DNA of 64,000 nt from Thermococcus indicus (GTDB lineage: Archaea; Methanobacteriota_B; Thermococci; Thermococcales; Thermococcaceae): positions 248,001 through 312,000 of the forward strand of contig NZ_CP040846.1 in assembly GCF_006274605.1 (NCBI RefSeq), in the 5' to 3' direction. Made by a program: the position numbers and the translations under genes. Under the pieces are notes generated by a model that worked only from the letters and a program-made list of their open reading frames with translations, searched no databases and was not told the origin of the DNA. How positions within the stretch are numbered: the first letter of the stretch is position 1; each line of letters opens with the position of its first letter. This document shows positions 56,273 to 64,000 of the stretch, piece by piece.

Positions 56273-58162
56273 TCAGGATGTCGTCACATGGAAGGCGCAG
56301 TCCTCAGGTTCCATCGAGTACCTGATCTCCACCCTGACCCTTTCGTCCCCGAGAACCCTCTCATATATCATTGTGCGTCCCTGGAACCTTACGGGCACGA
56401 ACTCGCCGAGCTGAAGCGCTCTGCTCTTCCTTCTGAGCCGTATCAGCCGTTTCGTGGTTTCGAAAATCTCAGTGTCCCACTTCCCCCTGTCCCATACCAT
56501 GGACGCCCTCCCGGCACTCAGGCCACCGTCCAGCCGCCCTCTGAGTCCAATTTCATCGCCGTAGAATATCGAGGGAATCCCCTTGTAGGTCATCAGGAAG
56601 GCCAGGGCGCAGAGGTATCTCCGCCCGTCCCCCACGAGGTCGAGGAAGCGTTCGGTGTCGTGGTTGTCGAGGAAGTTGTACATCGCGTACTCCGCGGGGC
56701 CTAAATGAATGCTCAGCAGCTCCAGGCCGTTGAGGAACTCCCCCGCGTCGATTTCACCCTCCACAAAGAACCTGAGAATGAGCTCGTAGAGGGGGTAGTT
56801 CATGGTGCCGTGGAACGCGTCGGGAACCCAGGGCCGGGGGTCATCCATGACCTCCCCGACGAGGTATGCCTCCTCTGGCATGGCCTTCCGCATCTCCCTC
56901 CACAGCTCCGGCGGAACGCCGTGGGCAACATCGAGACGCCAGCCGTCCGCTCCCCGCTCGAGCCAGTACTCCATTACCTCTCCGATGAATCTCCTTACCT
57001 CCTGGCTGTCGTGGTTGAGCCTCGGCATCAGCCACACCGAGTAGAAGCTCTCGTAGTTCCACCCTATCTCCTTCAGCCTCTGGTGCTTCTCTCTCGGAGA
57101 AGTCTTTGACCGGAGAACCTCCAGGAACTCATCTGAGACCACGGGGAAGCCGGTCACCCTGTAAAAGTCTTTGTAGTCACTCTCATTTCCTCTGGCTATC
57201 AAATCCTGAAAGTACGGGTGGAAGAAGCTCGTGTGGTGGAAAACCCCGTCGGGAATCAGCCTGATGTCCCGCTTTTTGAGTTCCCGCACCAGCTCCCTGA
57301 AGATCCCCCATCCTCCGAGCTTTCTGTCGATACTGAAGTAGTCGGTGACGTCGTAGCGGTGGTACGTCATGGACTCGAATATCGGGGTGAGGTAGAGCGC
57401 GTTTACGCCGAGTTCTTCGAGGTGACCCAGCCTCTTTATTATTCCAGCCAGATCGCCGCCGTGGAACTCCTCGCTCTGAAATGCCTCTCCCCTGGGCGTC
57501 CCAGGCAGGCCTCTCTCGAACCTGTCGGGCATTATCTGGTAGAATACCCTCTCGAAAACCCATTCGGGGGTCTCTGACCTGTAGGGTTCGGCATTAAACG
57601 GGCCGTATTCGCTGGTTTTCCCTTCGGATTCTATAAGAAAAGAGTACTCAATTGGTCCCTCACCGGAAAGAACCGCCTCGAAGTATTCGAAGAGGCCACC
57701 GTGGGCCTTGGGTCTCATCTCGGTTTTTCTGCCTCCGGCCCTTAGGACTACCCTTGAGACCTTTCCCCTCAGTGAGCGGAAAATCACGTGGGTCCTTCCG
57801 GCGAAGGAGTAAAGGTAGGTGGCGCTCGGCCTGTGGAAGAACTCCCCCTCCCCAATTATCCTAGCCACGCTCACTTTTTTCTCGAGCTTGTATGATAGCC
57901 TCTTGTAGGTTTCCCTTTCCTGATTTTCCGGGTCGGGCAGAAACTCCCCGTCCACCGAGAAGCAGTAGTGCCAAGTTCCCTCGGGGAGCTCCAGCAGTAT
58001 ACTCCATCTTTTTCCTTTCTGCCTCATTCGAAAGCTGCCCTCATTGAAGGCGTTGAAGTCCCCCACGAGGTACGCGTAGCTCCCCTCTTTCGGTATCGAG
58101 AACTCCATCTCTGCGACCCTGCCGAACCTCCAGTCAGGTTTGAACCCGAAAATTTTATACAC
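56273..58162 (-). CDS. GH13 cyclomaltodextrinase/neopullulanase-type enzyme
   Basis: Intracellular alpha-glucanase, 629 residues, no signal peptide. An N-terminal E-set domain (GSYAYLVGDFNAF, WHYCFSVDGEFLPDP) precedes a second beta domain and the TIM barrel starting near RVFYQIMPDRFERG. The four GH13 regions are visible: DGVFHH, GWRLDVAHG (nucleophile Asp), YLVGEVMDD (acid/base Glu), FLDNHDTER. It matches the Pyrococcus/Thermococcus cyclodextrin- and maltodextrin-hydrolysing enzymes of the Mal-II cluster. The start is GTG 58162 after GGTGGGG, giving the VYKIFGF N-terminus like homologues; further upstream codons cross the divergent regulator. Divergent from trmBL1. Confidence 0.88.
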   Translation of the reverse strand: MYKIFGFKPDWRFGRVAEMEFSIPKEGSYAYLVGDFNAFNEGSFRMRQKGKRWSILLELPEGTWHYCFSVDGEFLPDPENQERETYKRLSYKLEKKVSVARIIGEGEFFHRPSATYLYSFAGRTHVIFRSLRGKVSRVVLRAGGRKTEMRPKAHGGLFEYFEAVLSGEGPIEYSFLIESEGKTSEYGPFNAEPYRSETPEWVFERVFYQIMPDRFERGLPGTPRGEAFQSEEFHGGDLAGIIKRLGHLEELGVNALYLTPIFESMTYHRYDVTDYFSIDRKLGGWGIFRELVRELKKRDIRLIPDGVFHHTSFFHPYFQDLIARGNESDYKDFYRVTGFPVVSDEFLEVLRSKTSPREKHQRLKEIGWNYESFYSVWLMPRLNHDSQEVRRFIGEVMEYWLERGADGWRLDVAHGVPPELWREMRKAMPEEAYLVGEVMDDPRPWVPDAFHGTMNYPLYELILRFFVEGEIDAGEFLNGLELLSIHLGPAEYAMYNFLDNHDTERFLDLVGDGRRYLCALAFLMTYKGIPSIFYGDEIGLRGRLDGGLSAGRASMVWDRGKWDTEIFETTKRLIRLRRKSRALQLGEFVPVRFQGRTMIYERVLGDERVRVEIRYSMEPEDCAFHVTTS

Positions 58163-58176
58163 CTTCCCCACCCAAG

Positions 58177-58198
58177 TATCACTACTGATGAATAAACT
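58177..58198. promoter_or_regulatory. Divergent promoter with a weak TGM-like site
   Basis: TATCACTACTGATGAAT (58177-58193) keeps one perfect half of TATCAC-N5-GTGATA and a poor second half. AATAAAC (about 58191-58197) can serve as TATA for both the GH13 gene (leftward, TTTATT) and trmBL1 (rightward). This suggests weaker or asymmetric control by TrmBL1, perhaps autoregulation. Confidence 0.45.
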
Positions 58199-58234
58199 AT
58201 GGCGAGTGAAACTTAAAAGTTTGGAGGTCTCGGT

Positions 58235-59257
58235 ATGAAGGAAGAGGAAATCATTGAGAAACTTCAGAAGCTCGGCCTCACCAAGTACGAGAGCCTTGCC
58301 TACATAACCCTTCTCAAGCTCGGCCCGAGTAAGGCCACGGACATAACCAAGGAGAGCGGCATTCCCCACACGAGGGTTTACGACGTTCTGAGCTCCCTCC
58401 ACAGGAAGGGGTTCGTTGACGTCATGCAGGGCTCCCCTCGCCTGTACAAGCCAGTCAACCCGGAGGTTGTTCTGGAGAGGATAAAGGAGGACTTCATAGA
58501 GGACGTTGAGAACCTTAAGGTTGCGTTTCTCGAGCTCTACCGCGAGGTTCACGGCGAGGATCTGCCCGAGATTTGGACCATCCAGGGCTTTGAAAACACC
58601 GTTGAGCGCGCTGAGTACGTTATTAGAACCGCCAAGCACGAGGTCCTGATAAACACCCCCTTTGAGTTCCTCCAGCTCCTCAAGAGCGAGATACGCGCGA
58701 GGAAGGACATAGTCTTCGTCATAATCAGCAACTTCGATGAGATACCCGACTGGCTCAAAGGGAACAACATAATCCTCGCGAGGAGCGGGGGCGCTCCGTG
58801 GCTCATGGCCAGCTGGATAATAGGCGACATCGACTACGCCCTGTTCTTCGGTGCCCTCCCGAAGGACAAGCGCCGCGAGAAGTTCTACTCCTTCTGGGCC
58901 AAGAGCCCCAAGATAATCCAGAACTACATGCACTGGTTCTACACCATCTACCTCGACAACAGCGAGATAATCAAACCCCTCAACTATGCCGCGGCACCGA
59001 AGCCCCTCTCCCTCGTCAACATCAGGACGCTCATAACCGTCCTCAAGTACCTTGAGCCGCCGAGGAAGATCGAGGTCATCGGGAGGCTCGTTGACACGAA
59101 GGAGCCGGTGACACTGGACGGGGAGATAACCGAATACGAGTACACCCCCCTCACCGCCAACATAACCGTGAATGCCGGCGGAAAGGAGTGGAAGATCGGC
59201 GGCATTGGCAGCTACTTCGAGGACGTCGAGGGCGAGAAGTTCATCCTCCTCGATTGA
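58235..59257 (+). CDS. trmBL1: TrmB-family sugar-sensing regulator TrmBL1/Tgr
   Basis: Global regulator of sugar uptake, glycolysis and gluconeogenesis in Thermococcales. 340 residues: an N-terminal winged helix (KLGLTKYESLAYITLLKLG; recognition region ESGIPHTRVYDVLSSLHRKG), a short coiled coil, and the C-terminal TrmB sugar-binding domain (from about residue 110). GGAGGT precedes ATG 58235. Position beside the Mal-II cluster matches P. furiosus TrmBL1 and T. kodakarensis Tgr. In this window the malE operator at 56104 is a predicted target. Confidence 0.93.
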   Translation: MKEEEIIEKLQKLGLTKYESLAYITLLKLGPSKATDITKESGIPHTRVYDVLSSLHRKGFVDVMQGSPRLYKPVNPEVVLERIKEDFIEDVENLKVAFLELYREVHGEDLPEIWTIQGFENTVERAEYVIRTAKHEVLINTPFEFLQLLKSEIRARKDIVFVIISNFDEIPDWLKGNNIILARSGGAPWLMASWIIGDIDYALFFGALPKDKRREKFYSFWAKSPKIIQNYMHWFYTIYLDNSEIIKPLNYAAAPKPLSLVNIRTLITVLKYLEPPRKIEVIGRLVDTKEPVTLDGEITEYEYTPLTANITVNAGGKEWKIGGIGSYFEDVEGEKFILLD

Positions 59258-59313
59258 GCGGTTCTTTTCCCTCTTCATCTCCCATCCGCTGGTTCATGGG
59301 GTAGGTGGTGTCA

Positions 59314-60665
59314 ATGAGGATTCTTATCCTTGGGTTTGAGTACCTGCCCGTCAAGGTGGGCGGCCTTGCAGAGGCGATAACCAGCATAGCGGAGGGGCTG
59401 AGCGAACTCGGAAACGAGGTCGTCGTTTTCACCCCAGATCACGGGAAGAACCTCGGCGAAGTCTTCGGCTCTTTCAAGGTCTCGGCCTTCGGCGGGGAAG
59501 TTTCGATAACCGTCAGAAAGCGTGAGCAGAACGGCGTTACTGTCTACTCCCTCGGTGGAGGACTTCTCAGCGAGTCCGATGTCTACGGCCCGGGCTGGGA
59601 GGGCCTGCTCAGGAAAGCGGTTCTCTTTGGGAAGGCCAGCGTGGGGCTTATGAACGAGCTGATTGAAACCTTCAAGCCGGACGTAATCCACGCCCACGAC
59701 TGGCACACAGTATTTGCCCTTGGCCTTTTGAAGAAGTACTTTGGTATAAGGGGTGTCTTCACCGTCCACAGGCTCAACAAGGCGAAAATTCCGGCCAACT
59801 ACTTCGGCGAAGCAAACCTCCCCGAACTCGCCCCTTACCCCGAGATAGACCCCGAGCACACCGCCGGATACATAGCGGACGCTGTAACGACCGTCAGCAG
59901 GAGCTATCTGTGGGAGGAATGGGGGTTCTTCAGGCACTTTGAGGGCAAGGTTACTCACGTCTTCAACGGCATAGACTGTTCCTTCTGGAACGAGGAGCTC
60001 ATGGAGACGAAGGATATTCCCAGAGAGGAGCGGAGGAGGCGCGTCTTAGAGCGTTTCGGCCTGAGCGATGGGAAGGCGTTCATGTTCATAGGGCGCTTTG
60101 ACAAGGCCCAGAAGGGAGTTGACACCCTTCTAAGGGCTATAGAGGTTCTCTCTGCTGATCCTGCCTTTAGGGAGATGAGGTTCATCATAATCGGCAAGGG
60201 CGATCCGGAGCTTGAGGCCTGGGCCAGAGCCGTGCAAAACCGCTTCCCCGAGAACGTCAGGGTAATTACCGAGCTTCTCAGCAGGGAGACCGTCAGGGAG
60301 CTCTATGGCTCGGTGGACTTCGTTATAATTCCGTCGTACTTCGAGCCCTTCGGTTTAGTTCAGCTCGAGGCCATGTGTCTCGGCGCAATTCCCATAGGCA
60401 GCTCCGTCGGGGGATAAAGGATACCGTAATAGACCTCAACTCCGACCCGGAGAATGCCACCGGAATCCTCGTCCCCCCGAGGGACGCCTTCGCCCTCGCC
60501 AGGGCGATGGTGTTCGCCAAGGAGCTGGACGAAGAGACCTTGAGAAAGCTCCGCGAGAACGGGAAGAGGAGGGCGAGGGAGGACTTCACCTGGGAGAACG
60601 CTTGCAGGAGGTACATGAGGGTTTACGAGGGGGCCGTTGACAAGGCCGTTCCGTTCCTTCGCTAA
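59314..60665 (+). pseudogene. glgA: Glycogen synthase GlgA (GT5), frameshifted
   Basis: Adds glucose from a nucleotide sugar to alpha-1,4-glucan. From ATG 59314: the GT5 substrate loop KVGGLAEAI, HAHDWHT, and KxGxD-like KAQKGVDTLLRAIE, then YFEPFGLVQLEAM (catalytic Glu region). The frame stops after SSVGG. Adding one base to the G5 run at 60409-60413 restores IKDTVIDLNSDPENATGILV to the stop at 60665, about 450 residues in total. GGTGGTG precedes the start. It follows trmBL1 by 57 bases with no clear TATA, so cotranscription is likely. The lesion may be a sequence error. Confidence 0.88.
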
Positions 60666-61030
60666 CGCCATCCGTACTCTGCTAAAAATTTCTTTTTCAG
60701 CCTTTTTATCGTCCCGGAAACGCCGAGGGTTCTGAATATCGCCCTTGAGCCGTTTATGTGAGTTACCAGGGTCAGAGCAAAGCGCAGTTCCTCCACGTGC
60801 TTCCTGTCAACTCTCACAATCCCAGTCTGGCTCTTCTCATCGAACTTTATGAACCAGGGTTTGGCCTTGGCAGAACCGAGGGTTCCCAGCGTTGAGAGGC
60901 TCGCGTCCCATATGGCCCTCTTTACCTCGTCCTTCTTAAACGGCCTCTCCCCGATTACCTGGAAGGCTATGTAGCGGTGCTTGTCCCTCAGTGTAGGCGG
61001 CAGATACTTCGGCTTCTCCCTCATAGGCAT
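60662..61030 (-). CDS. rnp2: RNase P protein component 2 (Pop5 homologue)
   Basis: Protein subunit of archaeal RNase P, 122 residues. [20 protein letters not shown] opens the Pop5 family pattern, and the RRM-like core follows ([20 protein letters not shown]). The TATA box GCTTAAAAAGG (61052-61062, minus) puts the transcription start at about 61031, so the mRNA is probably leaderless at ATG 61030 or starts at ATG 61024. No ribosome-binding site is seen. Partner RNA is rnpB at 30239-30562. Convergent with glgA, overlapping four bases. Confidence 0.87.
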   Translation of the reverse strand: MPMREKPKYLPPTLRDKHRYIAFQVIGERPFKKDEVKRAIWDASLSTLGTLGSAKAKPWFIKFDEKSQTGIVRVDRKHVEELRFALTLVTHINGSRAIFRTLGVSGTIKRLKKKFLAEYGWR

Positions 61031-61051
61031 CTGCACAACTTTGCCCGCCAA

Positions 61052-61062
61052 CCTTTTTAAGC
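61052..61062 (-). promoter_or_regulatory. TATA box for rnp2
   Basis: On the minus strand GCTTAAAAAGG lies about 27 bases before ATG 61030, so transcription would start at or next to the initiation codon. This is consistent with a leaderless transcript. Confidence 0.55.
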
Positions 61063-61096
61063 TCTCCCCCGCGTTTAGGGTTAGCGAGGTGAGTCG

Positions 61097-62182
61097 ATGG
61101 TCTGGGAGACGCCTTACTTTTCGTACGCTGTGAGAGAGCCCCCCAAGGGCTGTCAGCTCTGCGTTAGGGGTGAGAAGCTCGTTCTCTTCACGACCGGCGC
61201 CTGTCCGAGGGACTGCTTCTACTGCCCGCTGAGCGAGACGCGGAGGGGAGACGTCGTCTACGCCAACGAGAGACCCGTAAAAACCCTTGATGACGTCAGT
61301 GAGGAAGCCCTTCTGATGGAAGCCAAGGGGGCAGGCGTCACTGGCGGTGACCCGCTGGTGAGGCTCGACCGGACGGTCGAGTATATACGGGTTCTCAAGG
61401 AGGCCTTTGGCAAGGACTTTCACGTCCACCTCTACACCACTGGCGCTTTAGCCACGAAGAAGAACCTGGAAAAGCTCTACGATGCCGGTCTGGATGAGAT
61501 TCGATTCCACCCCGATCTCTTCAACCCGAACTCGAAGCTCTTCAAAGTTGAAATCGAGAACATAAAGAACGCCTTCGACTTCGACTGGGACGTCGGCGGC
61601 GAGATTCCTTCGATTCCTGGGCAGTTCGAGAGGATGAGGTGGTACGCCGAGTTTCTCGATAATCTCGGAGCGAAGTTCCTCAACGTGAACGAGCTCGAGT
61701 TCAGCGAGACGAACCTGAGGGCTATTCTCGACAGGGGATACAGACCAATAAGCGACGAGAGCGCCGCCATAAAGGGTTCCCTTGAGCTGGGCCTGAAGCT
61801 CCTTGAATGGGGCGAGGAGAACACCTCGCTGAGCTACCACCTGTGCACGGCCAAGCTGAAGGATGCGGTCCAGCTCAAGAACAGGCTGAGGAGGATGGCA
61901 AGGAACGTGGCCAGGCCCTACATGGAGATAACCGAGGACGGAACGCTCCGGTTTGGGATAGCGGAATACGACAACCTCGACGAGCTCTACGAGTTTCTAG
62001 TTAATGAGGCAGAAGTCCCGGCAGAGTGGCTGTACGTCAACAGGGCGAAGGGCCGGATAGAGATGCCTGAAGAGGTCGCCGTCGAGCTGGCCGAGGCAAT
62101 AGAGGGCGACGTTAGGTTCTTCATAGTCGAGGAGTACCCGACCTTCGACAGGCTTGAGGTCGAGAGGGTTCCGCTTCCATAA
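61097..62182 (+). CDS. Radical SAM protein
   Basis: 361 residues. The radical SAM cluster motif CPRDCFYC is at C36, C40 and C43; an extra CQLC pair sits at C19 and C22. [21 protein letters not shown] block is the SAM-binding GGE-like motif, and [10 protein letters not shown] follows. It resembles pyruvate-formate-lyase-activating-enzyme-like archaeal proteins without glycyl-radical context. Its substrate is unknown. GAGGTGAG precedes ATG 61097. One base separates its stop from the convergent ATPase. Confidence 0.8.
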   Translation: MVWETPYFSYAVREPPKGCQLCVRGEKLVLFTTGACPRDCFYCPLSETRRGDVVYANERPVKTLDDVSEEALLMEAKGAGVTGGDPLVRLDRTVEYIRVLKEAFGKDFHVHLYTTGALATKKNLEKLYDAGLDEIRFHPDLFNPNSKLFKVEIENIKNAFDFDWDVGGEIPSIPGQFERMRWYAEFLDNLGAKFLNVNELEFSETNLRAILDRGYRPISDESAAIKGSLELGLKLLEWGEENTSLSYHLCTAKLKDAVQLKNRLRRMARNVARPYMEITEDGTLRFGIAEYDNLDELYEFLVNEAEVPAEWLYVNRAKGRIEMPEEVAVELAEAIEGDVRFFIVEEYPTFDRLEVERVPLP

Positions 62183-62183
62183 G

Positions 62184-63233
62184 TCACCTGAGGGCGAGCT
62201 TTGCAAACGGGTCAGTGAGGTAGTACTCCCCATTTTCCTCCTCAATCCAGCCCATCTTCTTCAGGTTCTTCAGAAGCTCATAAAGTCTCGGCTCGGGGGT
62301 TCTCATTTTCTTGAGTTCTAAGTAGTCCCGTATAAGGCTCCACCTGTTGTAGCCCAGTGATATTGCCTTTAAGATTCCAACGTATCGCCTGCTCCGTCTT
62401 TCAAGCTCCGACAGCTCGCCAAGGAGGAGGCCTTTGGAGATGTTGAGTGTTGAGTCCATAGCCCTTTGAAAATCCTGGGTTTCGAGGTATTTTGACCCGA
62501 ACAGGACGAGCCATCCTGGTATGCCGTCGAGTATGGAGACGGCCTTGTCAATATCTTCCTCCGGCACCTCAACCCCTGCCTCTTTAAATCCTGCCCGCAG
62601 GAATGCTTTTGATGTCTCGCCGTCGAAGGGTTTTACATAAATCTCTCCCCCTACCCTCCCGTAGAGCGGACTCTCGTAGTCGTCTATTCCAAGAAAATCG
62701 TGCAGAAGTCCAACCTCAGAGCCCGTCAGTATGATCCGTAGATTGGGCAGGCTGTCGTAGGCGTGGGCGAATAACGCCAGTAGTTCCTTTCCACCTCGCG
62801 AGCCGTAGAACCTAAGGTACTGGGCCTCGTCGAAGGCTATGATGAACTTCCCGGTTTTTTCTCCGAGTTCATTTAGCTCCCTGAATATCTCCCTGAGGGA
62901 GGCATCCCGGGGTTCAATATGCAGGAACCTCAGGTTCAGTTTTACCCTGAATCTTGAGGCGATTCTCTGGAAGATGCTTCCTTTCGACTGGAGTTCCCGG
63001 ATGAGGTCGTCCTTGGTTATGTGCCCGCTCTCGGCGTAGAGTTCCCTGCAATCTATTAGAATCCCGGGGTTCTCGTTGAGGTAAGCCCTGAGGATGGAAC
63101 TCTTACCGACGCGTCTTATCCCGAGGAGAAGCGTTAGTGGATACCTCCCGATGCTCTTCTCCAGTTCTCTGAACTCCCTTTCCCTATCGAAAATCTCCTC
63201 CCTCCTGCTCTTTGGCTTCAGATCGAACAGCAC
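62184..63233 (-). CDS. Archaeal ATPase (AAA-type, STAND-like) with C-terminal winged helix
   Basis: 349 residues. Walker A GIRRVGKSS near residues 38-46, Walker B FIIAFDEAQYL near residues 130-140, and sensor 1-like ILTGSEVGLL. The final ~80 residues form a winged-helix-like region (YNRWSLIRDYLELKKM; EENGEYYLTDPFAKLAL). This is the archaeal_ATPase (PF01637-like) family, often lineage-specific and mobile, with unknown roles. GTG 63233 is preceded by GGTGG (63239-63243). A candidate operator with several CTTACG half-sites overlaps the leader. Confidence 0.82.
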   Translation of the reverse strand: MLFDLKPKSRREEIFDREREFRELEKSIGRYPLTLLLGIRRVGKSSILRAYLNENPGILIDCRELYAESGHITKDDLIRELQSKGSIFQRIASRFRVKLNLRFLHIEPRDASLREIFRELNELGEKTGKFIIAFDEAQYLRFYGSRGGKELLALFAHAYDSLPNLRIILTGSEVGLLHDFLGIDDYESPLYGRVGGEIYVKPFDGETSKAFLRAGFKEAGVEVPEEDIDKAVSILDGIPGWLVLFGSKYLETQDFQRAMDSTLNISKGLLLGELSELERRSRRYVGILKAISLGYNRWSLIRDYLELKKMRTPEPRLYELLKNLKKMGWIEEENGEYYLTDPFAKLALR

Positions 63234-63275
63234 TTACGCCACCGTAAGTAACTTACGGGGGCATAAGTTATAAGG
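63232..63275. promoter_or_regulatory. Multi-half-site operator and TATA of the archaeal ATPase gene
   Basis: ACTTACG-CCAC-CGTAAGT (63232-63249) and CCGTAAGT-A-ACTTACGG (63242-63258) are overlapping perfect dyads, giving three CTTACG-type half-sites. A TATA candidate for the minus strand, CTTATAACTTATG, is at 63262-63274, so the dyads lie between TATA and the start codon, suited to repression. A related ATAAGTTATAA is inside the TATA itself. Confidence 0.55.
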
Positions 63276-63428
63276 GTTTCGAAAAGGGTCAGCTGGTTCT
63301 ATGTGAGAAAAGTTGGAAACTGACGGTTCTTCTCCTTCTAGCCATAATCGTTGCCCAGCTCTGGGTGGTGTAGAGGCTGGTTTTTGATGATGAGAAACGT
63401 TAAGTAATCGGGAGCCCAATTTTTGAAC
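63276..63428. other. Intergenic region with a possible membrane-protein remnant
   Basis: A short plus-strand stretch around 63305-63373 reads SWKLTVLLLLLAIIVAQLWVV before a stop, a perfect hydrophobic helix with no credible start codon or ribosome-binding site. It could be the tail of a decayed membrane-protein gene. Otherwise AT-rich with no clear features. Confidence 0.3.
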
Positions 63429-63596
63429 ATGACGGGAAATGAGAGGTCCATTTCCAAGCGGAGAAAGGAGAATAGGAGCAACTTTGACGTTCTAATGATT
63501 GCCTTTGGAACAATGAGCGAGGAAGAGGTTGAGAGGCTGAGAAAAACGCTGGAAGAAGTTGAGGAATGGATGAACGAGTGGACACGCCCTGGTTGA
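63429..63596 (+). CDS. Small antitoxin-like protein (55 residues)
   Basis: A short basic N-terminus ([15 protein letters not shown]) leads to [20 protein letters not shown] and an amphipathic [10 protein letters not shown] tail, resembling archaeal VapB/RelB-type antitoxins. No toxin gene follows before ileS at 63667. No obvious ribosome-binding site is seen. Treat as a plausible orphan antitoxin or remnant. Confidence 0.45.
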   Translation: MTGNERSISKRRKENRSNFDVLMIAFGTMSEEEVERLRKTLEEVEEWMNEWTRPG

Positions 63597-63666
63597 GATA
63601 TTCACGTATTTTGAGTTGCTTCAAAAATAGTGGATTGAAGGTGAAAGTTTTAGAAAAGTGAGGGTC

Positions 63667-64000
63667 TCACTCGACCCTCTCAATCCCTATCTTCGCCTGC
63701 ACCTCTGGCCACTCGACCACGTAGCCCTTAGTCTCCTCAAAGCGGACCTCGACGGCCCTCGTCTCCTTCTTCACGTAGTCGAGGTTCTCCTTGAGCAGTT
63801 CGCGGTTTTCTTCGCTCGTCTCTATTGTAACTACAATTCTGTCGTTCACGTCCAAGTCAAGCCTCTTGCGCATCTCCTGTATTCTCCTGACGAACTCTCT
63901 GGCGAGGCCTTCAGCGAGGAGCTCCCTCGTGAGGGTCTTGTCGATGAACACCTTTCCGCCCTCAAACTCCTCGGCGACGAAGAAGTCCGGCAGCTTTTCC
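63667..64000 (-). CDS. ileS: Isoleucyl-tRNA synthetase, C-terminal fragment
   Basis: The frame is open to the window edge, so only the last 110 residues are present. They contain DFFVAEEFEGGKVFIDKTLT, then LAREFVRRIQEMRKRLDLDV, the C-terminal RNA-binding domain typical of archaeal IleRS, and end with WPEVQAKIGIERVE. Catalytic HIGH and KMSKS motifs are outside the window. Confidence 0.85.
   Translation of the reverse strand, partial: EKLPDFFVAEEFEGGKVFIDKTLTRELLAEGLAREFVRRIQEMRKRLDLDVNDRIVVTIETSEENRELLKENLDYVKKETRAVEVRFEETKGYVVEWPEVQAKIGIERVE

Noticed and set aside
56273-59278. A 1001-codon open frame on the minus strand spanning the GH13 gene and trmBL1
   Set aside because: The part beyond 58162 is antisense to trmBL1, has no domain, and GTG 58162 has a good ribosome-binding site matching homologous N-termini.
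61031-61429. N-terminal extension of the rnp2 gene
   Set aside because: It is antisense to the radical SAM gene and crosses the TATA box at 61052-61062.

Overview
The window reads as a chromosomal segment of a hyperthermophilic euryarchaeon of the Thermococcales, most likely Thermococcus. This rests on the gene complement: an A-type ATP synthase operon, two-subunit archaeal primase, archaeal RNase P RNA and a Pop5-type RNase P protein, a TrmBL1/Tgr-type regulator with its TGM operator, a GH57 amylopullulanase ending in a CGP-type C-terminal sorting signal, and archaeal TATA/GGTGA-type signals. Base composition looks GC-rich by eye (not computed). I see no CRISPR array, insertion sequence, rRNA or tRNA.

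Layout. 1-7005: A1A0 ATP synthase operon (end of I, then K, E, C, F, A, B, D). 7108-8646: an unusual pair, a stand-alone flavodiiron-type metallo-beta-lactamase protein and a soluble chemoreceptor signalling protein; then AlaX (8657-9877). 9887-16679 (minus): an orphan pair of Dpp-type permeases, a PP-loop ATPase, a membrane protein, a radical SAM protein, PyrK and a frameshifted PyrC. 17038-24169: a complete oligopeptide-type ABC transporter with its own internal promoter after the binding protein. It is followed by a small membrane protein, NadE, an EamA transporter and convergent glutamine synthetase. 27846-30197: DUF61 protein, two surface or membrane proteins. 30239-30562: RNase P RNA. 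30547-33638 (minus): PriL-PriS plus a frameshifted EamA transporter. 33883-39447: KaiC-like ATPase, a secreted OB-like protein overlapping a TctA-like membrane protein, and two methyltransferases. 39477-44388 (minus): a peptide cluster (OPT transporter, PqqD-like protein, M20 peptidase, serpin lipoprotein). 44679-47295: MBL hydrolase, phosphohexomutase, UPF0146. 47329-60665: the maltodextrin (Mal-II type) locus: MalE-F-G, amylopullulanase, MalK, GH13 enzyme, TrmBL1 regulator and GlgA. 60662-64000: RNase P protein 2, radical SAM protein, an archaeal ATPase with a candidate operator, a 55-codon antitoxin-like ORF and the C-terminus of IleRS.

How they work together. The maltodextrin locus is a coherent module. 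The lipoprotein MalE and MalFGK import maltodextrins, secreted amylopullulanase makes them from starch or pullulan, the GH13 enzyme processes them, TrmBL1 senses sugar, and GlgA links to glycogen storage. The two peptide systems (Dpp/Opp ABC and OPT plus M20 peptidase) suit a peptide-fermenting heterotroph. The ATP synthase K subunit carries a Na+-type ligand set.

Points most worth a second look: the diiron-protein/chemoreceptor pair at 7108-8646; four otherwise intact genes (pyrC, eamA, malK, glgA) each broken by a single missing base, three of them in G5 runs where G6 would restore the frame; a TGM plus a hairpin that could cover the malE ribosome-binding site; the PqqD-like protein in a peptide-transport operon; and several inverted repeats sitting on or beside TATA boxes.
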